Origin: Chrysoperla carnea
Taxonomy: Eukaryota; Arthropoda; Insecta; Neuroptera; Chrysopidae
NCBI RefSeq assembly: GCF_905475395.1
Contig: NC_058338.1
Location: 92,613,435-92,677,434 of the forward strand
DNA: 64,000 nucleotides
Reading direction: 5' to 3'
Under the pieces are notes generated by a model. It saw only the letters and a program-made list of their open reading frames with translations, did no database searches and was not told the DNA's origin. Of this stretch, positions 1-11,639 are shown in pieces. Each line of letters opens with the position of its first letter. The stretch's first letter is position 1. A program made the translations under genes and the position numbers.

Positions 1-457
1 TTAGTATACATGCGTGTTTATGATTGTTTACAACATTACACAATTGATGGGCTTTTTTTTGAAATAAAGCACATAAAAAGCGCAATAGTAATAAGACAAT
101 ACTAAAAGCAATTACTTTATTTAACAACATTCACTATTGTACACTGTGCTTTGAATTTCAACTAATTTTTAACGATTATTGAAACGAAGCAAAACTTTTG
201 AAGGGTGGAACAGCTACGAAACTTAAAAGATATAAAGTTTAATTGAAAATTTTGAAGAAAATTTAAACTTAATAGATGTTTCAAAAAATTTCAAAAAGGT
301 TGTAATAATTTGAAATATTTTTTTACATTGAAATCAATTTTTAGATTTATAGATATTATAGAGAGAATCACTAACATATTTAGATGTAGCTTTATTTCAG
401 AGCTTTGACCTAATTTCGAAACTTGCCTTGTGAGAATGATAAAAACTGAAATATATT
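1..457. other. AT-rich non-coding, nothing recognised
   Basis: No open frame, RNA gene or repeat boundary was recognised here. The base composition is the same as the surrounding non-coding DNA. Confidence 0.5.
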
Positions 458-1106
458 GAATGGGCCATTTTATTCTATAACCTAAATATCGAGTTTTCTA
501 GTTCCCGATACCAATCATAAAATAACTTAAATAAAAGTTCCATAGTTTGATGGGGTATATCATGTTCTGACATCACATTGGACCTAGTTCTTCGGATTTC
601 TTTAATAGCCATTTTAGATCCCAATCAGTAAGAAATAGAATAACACTTTAAATGAGAAGGTTGATCCTCATGAAAAACTAACAATTTTTGTTTAAAACTT
701 TTGTTCGAAAAACGAAAAACTTTCGGAGGAAATGCGACTTAAAAATATATCATTATTGCATTTAATCGAAAGAAAATGCTCTTAATGGGCACAGGCGAAT
801 GTCCTTTACTGCCCTTGACAGCTTTTGGCTAAAGCATTTTTCCATAGTTAACGTGTTTTCTTTGGATTAAATGCAATAATGACGTATTTCCTCCAAAAGT
901 TTTCCTCTGAAAGCTGAGGGTTTTCGAAAAAATGATTTGCGTGAAAAATGCTCGTTTTTTTATGAAGTTCAACTTTCTAATTTAAAGCGTTATTCTATCT
1001 CTTACCGTTTAGGATCCAAATTGAAAATTATTAAAGAAACTCAAATAACTAGGTCCAATCTGATGTCAGAACATGATGTCCCTCATCAAAAATGGCCCAC
1101 CCTATA
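458..1106. repeat. Palindromic MITE, family B copy 1
   Basis: The ends match as inverted repeats: a degenerate left end around GGGCCATTTTA and a right end around AAAATGGCCCACCCT. The arms meet near 780-860, where TTGCATTTAATCGAAAG and its reverse complement flank a short unique centre. It matches copies at 51,430-52,152 and 59,895-60,481. Each arm carries a block around TCTATCTCTTACCGTTTA that is also present in families A and G. There is no coding capacity, so this is a non-autonomous DNA transposon. The TA duplication seen at copy 3 suggests a Tc1/mariner-type mechanism. Confidence 0.75.
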
Positions 1107-1264
1107 TGCGAATTAGATTAAATGCTACCGGTTGCAATTTTTAAGTAATTTTTTTAAATTTTTCATCAATTCGTAAGCTATTTACTTATTGGAAAAATCA
1201 TTTTTCCATGTGGCAACTACGTTAAAAGTCGAAAACTGCGTTTCAGCAAGGTTGTATAAATAGA

Positions 1265-1640
1265 AGGCCAGGAAAAAATCATATTAATTTGTAAAATAAA
1301 TAATAGTTTAAAAAACAAAAAAACACGTTTTTGTAACTAACTGAACTAAAAGGTAGAATATAATTTCTTTAAATTAAAAAAAAAAAAATTTAGTCATAAA
1401 AAAACGTGGAGTGCTAAATTTCAATTATTGTAAATATTTTATAGACAAATATTGGTAAAAGTAAAGTCATTATAAAATATCTTAAAAAGCACCTCACGCT
1501 TCTTTTCGATAAAATGATTTTTTTGAATTAAAAAAAATTATTTTCTACCTTTTAGTTCAGCTAGTTACAAAAGCATGTTTTTTTAAGTTTTTTAAACTAT
1601 TAATTATTTTGTGTTTTATTATTATTTATTCGTCAAAAAT
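1265..1640. repeat. Short foldback (inverted repeat) element
   Basis: A left arm at about 1,290-1,375 (key stretch AACTGAACTAAAAGGTAGAA) is mirrored at about 1,520-1,615 (TTCTACCTTTTAGTTCAGCT). The central ~140 bases are unique. The outer ends are not sharply defined and no target duplication was found. It is best read as a decayed foldback MITE. Confidence 0.6.
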
Positions 1641-2448
1641 TCAGTATAAATATGGTGGAAGCGCAAATAAATGTATATATTTTCAGATATGGAAAACATA
1701 GTCAGGATAATCAAATAAAATAATTAAATTATTGTATTGTCATCGGTCCTTGATGAGCCGAATTTCGAGTTAATCCGAATTTGAAGGGTCCCAAAATCAT
1801 GTACAAAGTTTCCGTTGCATACTAACATATGTATTAAGCTAATAAAAGCGTGTTAAAAACTATCCAAAGGTAAAAACGGTGTATAATAAAAACTAGCCTA
1901 CTGTTTTTTTAAGGTTCCCAATATATGCCTATTGGTTTCATTTAAAATGGTGTTGGCGCAAGGAAGCAAAGAGACTATTTTTTAAATTTGTTTTAAAACT
2001 ATTTTCTTTTTTTAACAATTGAAAGATATTCTATCTTGAGGTTAAGATACTGGATGCGCAGTTTGAATTTTACCAAAATGTTTCGCGGATAATTACATTA
2101 TAAACTTTCCGCCATTCATGTCAGAATAAGTTAAAAATTAATTTTTATTCAAAGTTCTTTATTTATATTACAAGCATCAATCATGTTTGTTTTTTTCCTC
2201 GATACATTATAGATAGACATACTCGTATAGATAGTAATAACAATTTTTTTTTTTTAAACCAAACCATCAAACAAATTAATGTTTTATTCATATCAAAATA
2301 AAATAAAGTGAAAGTGATTTTTTAAACTGTGAAATTCTTGTCATTTGTGATAGCAAACACATCAATACTCAAATATATATTATCAGTTCACTATATATCG
2401 TATTCGAACCGAATGTCTCGTAAAAATAGGGTATTCTACTATATTTGA
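1641..2448. other. AT-rich non-coding, nothing recognised
   Basis: No coding region, tRNA-like fold or clear repeat was recognised. Short AT microsatellite-like tracts are present. Confidence 0.4.
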
Positions 2449-2890
2449 AAAAGTACTTCAAAATGTTGATTTTGCTAATAAAAAACCACCAAAAATTTAT
2501 TTCGGAAAAATACACACGCTTTCTTGTCAAAAACTTAAATTTAATCTTAAACCTTTTTTAAACTGTCAAAAACGGGGGCATCCAATTTGATGACGTAATA
2601 TGGATATCACTTTACGAAATAACACAAATAATTTTGACAGATATATTCATAGACATCTGATTATACTATAAATATAAATACTTATTATCAATATATATAT
2701 TATACCCAGCTGTCTACACTGAACTAATTGATGGTCTATGACTCATACCGCTATGACATCACAGCAGGGCTTACCCGCGTTTTAAGTCACGTGATGTACA
2801 GTTTAAAAATTACGCTTTTTAATTTTAATATTTCAAAAGAAAAATATGCTTTTATGATTCGAAATCAGAATATCTCTTGGACCACCCCTC
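2449..2890 (+). repeat. Interspersed repeat, family D copy 1
   Basis: This stretch matches 17,173-17,580 in the same orientation. Both begin GAAAAAGTACTTCAAAATGT, contain a block around TTTTAAGTCACGTGATGTA, and end near a TGACTCAAAATCAG/TGATTCGAAATCAG block. The open frame of 62 codons here follows the repeat and is not a gene. The class of the repeat is unknown. Confidence 0.65.
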
Positions 2891-4318
2891 CCGCTTTCAT
2901 GTCTGTCAACACATAGGTATTGGTATTTTTAATTAGATGGTAGATTCGCGACGACTCATAAAAAGTCTATTATGAGAAGCTAAAAGGCTTTTGTCCTAAA
3001 TTAGAAAATTTGGTTTATACGTTACATTAGTATCTGATTTACACTAAAAAAGTATTATTTAAAAAAAAAAAACTATTTACAGTATGTATTTTGCATTTAA
3101 AAAAATTCGAATTTACTTCGAAAACATTGTAGAGTGTCATGGCGTCTTGAATGACATCAAACCGTGACATATAATCATTTTTGTATATGTATGTTACAAG
3201 TATCCATAAGTTTACATGTTTTTATATTTTTAAGCTTACATAGTCTTTCATATGGCGTTACGTAGTACCTTCAAAGTACATTTGATTGGTGTTTGCTGTC
3301 ACGTGATCTGATTTATAATTTTAAAGAATTTATTTGAAAAAAAATAATAACAATCCTAATATTTTATAAAAATTAAATTTGTGTTTTTTTTATCTACATA
3401 TCATGGTTAATCATTAGAAACTCTTATCCATCCGATTTATTCTTAGTGGACAAAATCCTATTATTTCTAATTTACACGTATTTTACTTAGCTCTTCTTTT
3501 ACTCCCGAAAGTATGTTTTACACATTTTTACGATCTACCTTGTGTGCTATCAAAGTAGATGTAATACCATATATTACTATATCTAGTACAGTAAATAAAT
3601 ATTCTATTGCCTGAAGCACATCAGAGATATATCTACCAATGATAAATAAAAGTGTGTGTGATGATGTCAATGACAATAAATGACTGTTTTGCTACCATTC
3701 TAGCTACCAAAAGCTATCTAGTTACTACACTACCATTCACTCAATGTTCAGATTAAATATTATTCACTAGAGTGAAATCACATTAGTCTTTTATAGTTGA
3801 CAGTATCAAGCTTGTGTAGTACCTAGCCTAGATATCTACTAGAAGTCATCATCATTATATCACTTTTCTATACAGGGGAGGAAGGGTGGTGAGCTTGATA
3901 TCTAGAGATTGTGGGAGGGTTGATTGTGGATTGTTTATATCCTGTATGTAATATTTACCTGAGTGTTTATATATTTTGGGTGATGTAATTTAGGGATTAA
4001 AAAAAATATGGAGCATTAAGTGAAATATGAGATCATGATATTAATCTTATAAAAGTCATTTATGTATGTACATATAAATAAGAACCGTTGATGGGAAAGG
4101 GAACTAAATACACTTTGGAGATTATTGGAGAATATTTCTTCAATTTGATCTTCCTTTATTTAATGTCATTAAGTAATTTAAATAGACTTGTTGAGGTAAT
4201 ACAGGAAAAGAAATACCATTGACTTAAAATTTTGAGTTATCGTTCTTAAACATATTAAGACAGTTAAATTTTGTAAAAATATTGTCTTAAAATTGTGCAA
4301 GCTATTCAGAAAATAAAT
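2891..4318. other. AT-rich non-coding, nothing recognised
   Basis: No gene was recognised. A TCACGTGAT block near 3,300 resembles part of family D, so decayed repeat material may extend into this stretch. Confidence 0.35.
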
Positions 4319-5808
4319 TACCTTAAGGTAGTATGGGTCATCAACAGACCATCTTTTTTTTTCAAAATTTTAAATAACGTACAAAATTTAATACACACAT
4401 TACCATAATTTATCATAATAATTAAACTGATTTTATAACAATTAATAATAATACATAAAATTCTATTACAAAAAAAATAAATAGTATTTTAACAATTCAT
4501 TTGATTAGTTATTGTGGTTATAATTCCTATATTATCAACATATAATACTCTAGAAATATTCTGTATCATAATGAAAATAATAGATTTGGCAACGCTACAG
4601 CAGTTTAAAGCGCCGAGTTATGGTTCTTTAAAATTTTCGGAGTCGATTGTATGTTTTATAAAAATAATTTTTTGTGACATATTAATTAAACTTGTTAATC
4701 GATGTCAACGACATCTGTTAATGATTTTTAAAGTTGTCATACTCATAATGAAACATACGGAAATTACAATGTGGATTATGATTAATCGTTAATATTTTTT
4801 GATAATGATCGATAACATGTATTTATATATAAATTCTTTAAACTTTAAGCTTTTTTTTTGGTGCATTATTATGTGAACACAGTTTTTTTTGGAAATAAGA
4901 GAATTTTAGTCTTGTATCAAGAATAACGCACGGGATACCATTGAGTCAATGTATATATATATATATATGAGAATCTTTATTGACATGCTCGTAGAGCTAA
5001 TCAAATTACATTATAGTGTGTAACAATAACAAACTAAACAGAAAAAAAAAAAACACAAAAATTAACTTGTAGAAAAAAATAATAATAATAATAAAAATAA
5101 AAAAAAAACCGAAAAAAAACAATGTACAAAATAAAGAAATAGCACTCTAAAAAATAATAAACATAATATTAAATAATAACCAGAAAGGTAAAGAAAAAAG
5201 AGAAAAAAAATTCGTAATAAGATAAATAGAAAAAAATATCAAACACTTATACCAGTCGGTCTTTTCTTCTTTTTAATATGTCATTGATATATCGTCCTAC
5301 CATTATCACATCCTCCTGTTTCCTCACATTTAGTATTTGATCCGGATTCTTCAACCCAGAATCAAGTATGCTTACCCTCATATTCTCATCTGTGCCCTGG
5401 CAATCCATTAATAAATGATGCCCCGATTCGATGCCATGACACAGCACACACACTCTTTCACCATTCACTCTGATTTTATTCTCCCAAATATACCTTCCAA
5501 GTCGAAAATTTGCAAATACTCTCCTCACCTCTCTACCAGCAACTGTTAAATAAGGTGCTCCGTATTCAAAATGCCCAATACAGTTGAATAATTCCAGAGA
5601 GGGCTTTAACTTAACAGACTCCAGAATTTGTTTTCGAAATGTAAATACAATGTAAATACAACGATTTTTAATTTTCAATATATCATTAAAAAAGTCAATA
5701 AGACATCCTCAAACTTGAATAAAACATTATTTAGCTGCTTATCTTTAATATAATAAAAGGCTACCTGTTCTAAATTTATTTTTATATTTTACCCATACTA
5801 CCTTAAGA
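4319..5808. mobile_element. Block bounded by short terminal inverted repeats, containing a LINE relic
   Basis: The sequence CTTAAGGTAGTATGGGT near 4,323 is mirrored by ACCCATACTACCTTAAG near 5,793. This gives a 17-base inverted repeat about 1.5 kb apart. Related ends (TTAAGGTAGTACGAGCACC-like) occur in family C at 40.3-40.6 kb and 50.0-50.6 kb, which suggests a DNA-transposon origin. A LINE 3' fragment at 5,247-5,678 lies inside, so either a LINE inserted into this element or the two ends belong to separate copies. No target-site duplication was identified. Confidence 0.45.
5247..5678 (-). pseudogene. Non-LTR retrotransposon ORF2 C-terminal fragment
   Basis: A 143-codon frame carries a zinc-knuckle motif of the type found downstream of the reverse transcriptase in many insect non-LTR elements. 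The residues CVLCHGIESGHHLLMDC give the C-x2-C-x7-H-x4-C spacing. It is preceded by ENKIRVNGER, which fits the region before such knuckles, and followed by a short tail ending in a stop. No reverse transcriptase or endonuclease domain lies on its 5' side, so it is a 5'-truncated copy, which is usual for LINEs. Intact reading through the knuckle suggests moderate age. The clade (I, R1 or Jockey-like) cannot be fixed by eye. Confidence 0.65.
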
Positions 5809-5810
5809 CA

Positions 5811-6362
5811 ATATTTATAATTTCCAATGAGAAATGTTACGACACGCACTTAGCAACCATCTATAAAATGTACACAGCATCAATATGAGAATCTATGGTA
5901 GGTATAAATAGTTTTCATTTGATTTTCTTTTAAAAGAATAAAAAGAAGAAAAAACAAATTGTAAGAAAATATTAACTTGAAAAACCAAAGTAAACTTGTA
6001 ACGAATGAACAGGAAACAAAATGATGACGTAAAAAGAAACTTAGTTATATTTTGACGTTAACTATACCTTCAAGGCAATTGTATTGTGTACATGTATATG
6101 TGAATGTGATGTAGTTCTTTGAATTGATTGACAAAGTTTTCAGAAACAAAACTTTTCACTAATAAAAGGCTGCTGCAGTAATTCTCCCCATTTCATATTG
6201 TTTTGTTGTTGTCTACATGCATGATGGTACAGTACAGTATAGTTGTTGTGTATAATAACAAATTTCTATACAAAACAAGGACAACATAACTGGAATTCAG
6301 GAGCTTTCATGTGCTTACAATGTGATTAAAATTACACAGTATGGGGTACAAATGTATATATA
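5811..6362. other. AT-rich non-coding, nothing recognised
   Basis: No gene or repeat boundary was recognised between the TIR-bounded block and the mariner-type MITE. Confidence 0.4.
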
Positions 6363-7469
6363 CAGTGTGTCGCATTTAAGATGAAGACACCCTTATATTT
6401 TCGTTATTTATAGGAATATCGATTTGAAACTTTACACAATCATACAGGGTGGTGGATCTGGATAACATTTTTAAAATACTTAACCGAAATCCAAACTTTG
6501 AACTCAGCTTACTACAAATTGACAAATAGGGCCGATTCTTAATATTTTGCGCTATTTGTATGTGTTCAGTTAAAAATATTTAGATCACGCCAAAATCTAG
6601 AACTTTTATATTAGTCTTATTTAACATAACCTCAAAATTTCCGAGAAAATGGTGAAAAACCGTCTTTTTTATTTTTTTTTTCTCATTTCTCCAAAAATAG
6701 TCCAATTTAAATGATAATTATGGAAAAAAATATCTGCTTGTGTCCTTAATAACAACAATTTTTTTCAAGTAAAGTAAATCAAATAGTTTTTGAGATATTC
6801 CATTTTTTCGTGAAAATACCTTTTCTTAAAATGAAAAATGTACTTCAGAAAAATTCATCTAAAAGATGCTGTTTTTGGCTTTCGACGCAGAATTGTTTTT
6901 CACCTACGGGAAATTAACCGAAATCAAGTTAACCGAAATTTTCAAGTTAACAAAATTTTCAATAACCACATCGCAAACCTCCATAAAAATCGGTAAAACC
7001 CCCCCAAAATTACGTTTTTCTATTCTTCTGCTTTACTCTTACTGCTGTCTACAACTATGCTTAAAAGTACAAACCACCGCTTTATAGTCTCCACCCTCTC
7101 TGGATATGGACAGTTTTCAATTTTGTTAAATGTAAAATATGCTTATTTTCATATTTCACATTTATTATATATAGGGATTGGGATAGGGATAGGGATAACT
7201 GGTATAAATATTTCAATAAACATTTAATAATTTTGAATGTAGACCAAAAAATAAAAAATGCGAATTTTGTCGTGAAAATCGGTTTATGGGTATAAACAAA
7301 ATATTCTTTTCTTTTTGACGCTCGGAAAAATATTAAGTTATGATTTCAGTTAAGTACCTATTTTAAAAAATATAACCCATCTCCCTGCATGACTGTGCGA
7401 AATTTCAAATCGATATTCCTATAAATAACGAAAATATAAAGAAGTCTTCATCTTAAATGCGACACACTG
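6363..7469. mobile_element. Tc1/mariner-type non-autonomous element with ~95-bp TIRs
   Basis: The left end CAGTGTGTCGCATTTAAGAT is mirrored at the right end by TCTTAAATGCGACACACTG. Both sides are flanked by TA (6,361-6,362 and 7,470-7,471). The inverted repeats continue about 95 bases inward, past AATATCGATTTGAAA on the left and its mirror on the right. The 900-base interior codes for no transposase. The TA target and CAGT start fit the Tc1/mariner superfamily. A Helitron-like fragment appears nested near 7,049-7,196. Confidence 0.8.
7049..7196 (-). mobile_element. Helitron-derived fragment nested in the MITE
   Basis: The left part (CTTAAAAGTAC, then TTATAGTCTCCACC) resembles the 3' end of the Helitron derivative at 8,329. 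The right part, read on the minus strand, begins with repeated TATCCC and then CCTATATATAATAAATGTG, a typical Helitron 5' start. The 3' hairpin and CTAG end are missing or decayed, so this is a partial copy. Confidence 0.45.
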
Positions 7470-7694
7470 TACATATATTTTATTTCACTCATATTTTCAC
7501 ATCAAATACATAAAACCGTAAATAAAGTTGTTATTTTGAAGTTAGACATTTATAAAAAAGTTTTATTTTATTGACAGATTATTATGATATATTTCAAAGT
7601 CAAATTTTCCTTTTCTAAACCAGGTAATCACTTTCGGTTAAAATCTTAAAAATATATGAATGTTAGTAGAAAATACCTATAGAATGAACTAGTA

Positions 7695-8062
7695 AAAAAA
7701 AACAATTGATTGAGTTAAATGTTGAAATACTCTGTATAAAAAGTGTTGAATGTCGCTTGCTTTTTATTTTTGTCAATTAGAAAAGTTTAAAAAACCAAAA
7801 GAATTTTCCTTTCGGCCGCTATTTATTTGGTTTTCGAAAAATTATTTTCCAGAATTTTCACTCGTTTTTCGAGAATGTTTCATGATATCACTAGTTGAAC
7901 CTACCTGCAAATTTTCTACTCAGTATTCTATTTCAAAGTTTTGTGCTAATTTGCGCCCTCAATAGTGGCCTTTACGAAAAAATGTTTCAAACAAAAGTTG
8001 TTTATTTTTTTATAAGGAATATATTTTACTTTTATTCTATCTCTTACGGCTTACAAGAAATG
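7695..8062 (-). repeat. Family A repeat, truncated copy
   Basis: It begins with the family's terminal palindrome (CAATTGATTGAGTTAAATGTTG) and runs through a variant interior (GGCCGCTATTTATTTGG) shared with the copies at 13.1 kb and 46.2 kb. It ends after the core block (AAAAATGTTTCAAACAAAAG, then TCTATCTCTTACGG). The other half, with the CATGTATAT hairpin, is absent. The 71-codon open frame inside it is chance. Confidence 0.65.
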
Positions 8063-8328
8063 TTTTAGTAGAAAAGGTTTTATCTTGAATCTTCTTGAAT
8101 ATCTGCTCAAATCTTTCTGAATAGAAACTGATGGCTTCATTCATAAATGACACGGAGCTAGATTATACAAAAAGATATGCTAGTTTATGAAATAACTTTA
8201 ACAAAATTTAAGAAAAAAAAAGCTAGATTTATCATTACTAGATTACGAAAACATAACATGATTAAATAGGCGAAAACTCAAGAATTTTTGTAAATTTTGT
8301 CCCTATGGAGGAAATATATCAAATAAAC

Positions 8329-8945
8329 TAGCTTGATACCCACCCGCTTCGCTGGGCTTAAAAGTAAAGATCTCCGCGTTATAGCCTCCACCTCTCTTGC
8401 ACTCACTAGCCCCCTTCCAAAACATTCGCAATAAGGGTAGGAATTGTTTTACACAGGTAAAAGATATGTACAGATTTAAAATGATTCGTTTATTGAATAT
8501 ATCAGACAGGTGGCCATGAATTGTATCTAGTTTCCCATTTTTACAGAAATAATATTTATGGTTGAAAATAATACTCGTAGATGGCGTAGTGAAATATTAT
8601 AGAATAAATTTAATTTTGTTAATTTTTTTTAATATGCGTCTATAAATTATAGCTATCAGATCTATAATCATCAATTTGAACCATAAATTACATATTTCTG
8701 TAAAAACTTAAAATAGTAAATGTCAAATTAAATTTTATTTTATTTTTTTAATATATCTTTATAAATCATAGCTCATGTGTTATTCTGAAGTATGAGCTAT
8801 ATTGCTGTGCAGTTTCATTAAAAACCATTCGTAAGTTTTAACGTGAAAGTGTAACAAACAATCAAACAAACAAATAAACACACATGCTTACTTTCACATT
8901 TATAATATATAGGAAAGGGATAGAAAAGCGATAGAGATAGAGATA
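8329..8945 (-). mobile_element. Helitron-derived non-autonomous element
   Basis: Read on the minus strand, the right-hand end starts near TCCTATATATTATAAATGTG. It is followed by GTTTGTTTGATTGTTTGTTA and ACTTTCACG, the layout commonly seen at insect Helitron 5' ends. The left-hand end finishes with a GC-rich hairpin (CCAGCGAAGCGGG) about 10 bases before CTAG, with T next to it. That is the Helitron 3' signature. There is no Rep/helicase coding sequence. The exact 5' base is uncertain because of pyrimidine-rich TATCTC/TATCCC repeats. Confidence 0.65.
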
Positions 8946-9340
8946 ATCTTCATATGGAGAGAATTTCCTCTTTATGGAGGCTTTGTCATATTTCTTATTT
9001 ATGCAGATCTAACAAGAAAAACAAAGTGATATTACGCATAGAAATTTCTCTCTTATTTATTGATTGCTCGCTTATTATCTAATTACTTTCATCCATGGAT
9101 ATGAACAAATGAAAATTCCTACACAAATCTCTCATCTTCAATGAAAATATCAATCAGTTGCTTTTGAAAATCACCCAGAGATTTTTCGAATTTAATTATA
9201 GATATCAAAGAAACAATAAAAATATTTATTTTCATTGAAATTGATTACTAATAATTATTTTTCCGAATTAATATTCCCAGAAGTAAACTACACATCACAC
9301 CCATCACTATTTAGATTGATAAATGGTCGAATAAAATATA
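8946..9340. other. Non-coding, nothing recognised
   Basis: No coding region or repeat end was recognised between the Helitron derivative and the next element. Confidence 0.35.
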
Positions 9341-10535
9341 CAGGGTGGGTCATTTTAATCGAAACACCTAAAACAACAATAAAATCGATGCCAGCGATTC
9401 CAGTGGATAATTTTGGCGTAAAAGGAGGCTGTTTACATGTACAAATTTTATAGTAAATGTCAAACTAAAATTATTGAAAAATAACAATGAATTAAACTTG
9501 TTGAAAATTTAAATTAAACATTATTACTTATTTAAATTTGTTAGACAATAATATTAGGTTTTCAATGTAAGCCATAAATGCAATCCATATAAATATATAC
9601 ACCGTGTTCTGTTATTAACTGTAGAAACCTAACTTCTCAAAATAAGCTCATCAAGAGCAACAAAAAATCTCTTTTCCAAATTTCGATCTGAGCCTTAATT
9701 TGGGAGCTACAGGTATGACAAAAATTGATAAATTTGATTATTCATTGACTGTCATTGGATAACCAGTAGCCAATGATAATCAGAAGATATTAGTAAATTT
9801 TTTTTAAATAATATTCAACTGAGGTAGGGATTTTTAGAAATTATAACATGATTTGATTCGATTATATTATTTTGCAAAAACATTAAATTATTGTACTTAA
9901 ACAAACAAACTATGTGACAATGGGTGTGGTTTGCTTGTTTTCGTCCAATGATAAATTGTTTATTTATAAGTATTATTATTTTCTCAGAATAATAAAAAAC
10001 AAAAAATGTATAAAATTATTAAATTGCCCCACTTTTTATAATTTAAATATTTTTATTCTATTATTCTGAGAAAATAATAATAATTATAAGTAAACAACTT
10101 ATCATTGGACCTAAGCAAGCAAACCACACCCATTGTCACATAGTTTGTTTGTTTAAGTACAATAATTTAATGTTTTTGCAAAATAATATAATCGAATCAA
10201 ATCATGTTAAAAATCCCTACCTCAGTTGAATATTATTTTAAAAAAATTTACTAATATCTTCTGATTATCATTGGCTACTGGTTATCCAATGACAGTCAAT
10301 GAATAATCAAATTTATCAATTTTTGTCATACCTGTAGCTCCCAAATTAAGGCTCAGATCGAAATTTGGAAAAGAGATTTTTTGTTGCTCTTGATGAGCTT
10401 ATTTTGAGAAGTTAGGTTTCTACAGTTAATAACAGAACACGGTGTATGCACCCATACAATTATATTAATAAAGTAGTGTATCGTTATCATGGAAACGCCT
10501 GAAAAAAAACTCATGCACAGTGCGAATACGTTACA
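9341..10535 (+). repeat. Older interspersed element, family E, split by a foldback
   Basis: The left end reads TACAGGGTGGGTCATTTTAA. Segments 9,341-9,599 and 10,445-10,535 together match the reverse complement of about 44,885-45,250. Shared markers are CGATGCCAGCG, CAATGTAAG-CATAAATGCAATCC and ATGGAAACGCCT. In this copy an 845-bp foldback separates the two halves; the 45-kb copy lacks it. The right end was not defined. Confidence 0.65.
9600..10444. mobile_element. 845-bp long-inverted-repeat (foldback) element, family H copy 1
   Basis: The left arm from CACCGTGTTCTGTTATTAAC is mirrored almost perfectly by the right arm ending GTTAATAACAGAACACGGTG. The arms run about 400 bases each and meet near 10,010-10,035 with only a few mismatches. 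TA flanks both ends (9,598-9,599 and 10,445-10,446). The uninterrupted flanking sequence exists at about 44,960, with a single TA at the site, which confirms the boundaries and a Tc1/mariner-type target. A transcript across it would form a long double-stranded hairpin. It has no coding capacity. Confidence 0.85.
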
Positions 10536-10547
10536 TTCAAATTTAAT

Positions 10548-11098
10548 TCAAAAACAAATGAAAACAAACAATTGACTGAGTTAATTGTTGAATAATCATG
10601 TATAGACAGTGTTGATTACTCTATCGCATTACACATATACCTACACATGTTACACATACATAACTGATAATCCCATATTAATACATACTATAAAATTTGC
10701 ATCTAATGGATGCCCTCTTGAGTAAACAGTGATGTTTACAAAAAAATGTTTCAAACAAAAGTTTTTTATTTTTTGATAAGGAACATTTTTCACAATTAAA
10801 CTTTTGTTCTATCTCTAACGGTTTACAAGAACCAATAAACCTATGTTGCTCATTTACGAACTCGACCTCACTTTTTACGTCTTGAGTGCGCTGTATAAAC
10901 TTCAGCTTGATATCTTTTTTCGTTTTTGATTTATCGTGTTCACAGACGGACGGACGGACAACCGAAAATGGACTAATTCTATGATTCTATGAACACCTAT
11001 ACCAAAATTTTGTTCATAGCATCAATATTTTTAAGCGTTACAAACTTGGGACTAAACTTAATATACTATGTATATTTCATATATACATGGTATAAAAA
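10548..11098 (-). repeat. Family A repeat, near full-length
   Basis: It starts with the end palindrome CAATTGACTGAGTTAATTG. The next blocks are AGTAAACAGTGATGTTTAC (itself a hairpin), the core AAAAAATGTTTCAAACAAAAG to TCTATCTCTAACGGTTTAC, and a TTACGTCTTGAGTGCGCTG block. It ends in the hairpin arm around ATATACATGGTATA. All parts recur in the same order in the other copies. Confidence 0.8.
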
Positions 11099-11639
11099 TA
11101 CAAATAAATATACAAAAACCTCACCCAAAAGCAAATAAGCAGAACACAATTGTAGAGATTGTGTTAGATGGGATAGGTTTTTATTGATAGATTAAGAGTA
11201 TACATGTCGGTTTTAATTTGTTGAAAGAAAACCATCGATTCTAATTTGTTCGAGTTTGCTTGTTCGGATTCGGATATATAAAGATAGATAGATGTTCATT
11301 TCAATTAAATAAACATATGTTTTATTCGATATTTTATTGGATACATGCGTACAGTATTTGATTAAATTCGTATAAAAAAATTTATATACATCCTTTTGGG
11401 AGGGAAAAAATATTGTTACTACTCCTTTAATTAACATTTTTCTGTTTGCTTAAAATACGATTTCTGTATATGTAGGTACACTCACAATCAAAATAAATTG
11501 TAGCACATACTAAACAAAGCATAGAATCTTGATTAAGCATCTCAAGGTTTTAGAAAAAAGGCTGCCCTTTGCATTCTGGTAAAAACAATCTTTTTAATCT
11601 AATAGATCAAAATATAACGGCAGATTAGGGTATCCCATT
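11099..11639. other. Non-coding, nothing recognised
   Basis: A 74-codon minus-strand frame here (11,213-11,437) has low-complexity composition and no recognisable motif. I do not consider it a gene. Confidence 0.4.

Noticed and set aside
4514-4792. 92-codon plus frame
   Set aside because: Composition is that of AT-rich random sequence (Ile/Lys/Phe-rich), with no motif and no exon-like borders.
7165-7200. AGGGAT tandem motif resembling telomere-type repeats
   Set aside because: Only a few units, not TTAGG, and it sits where the Helitron-like 5' end begins; typical of Helitron borders.
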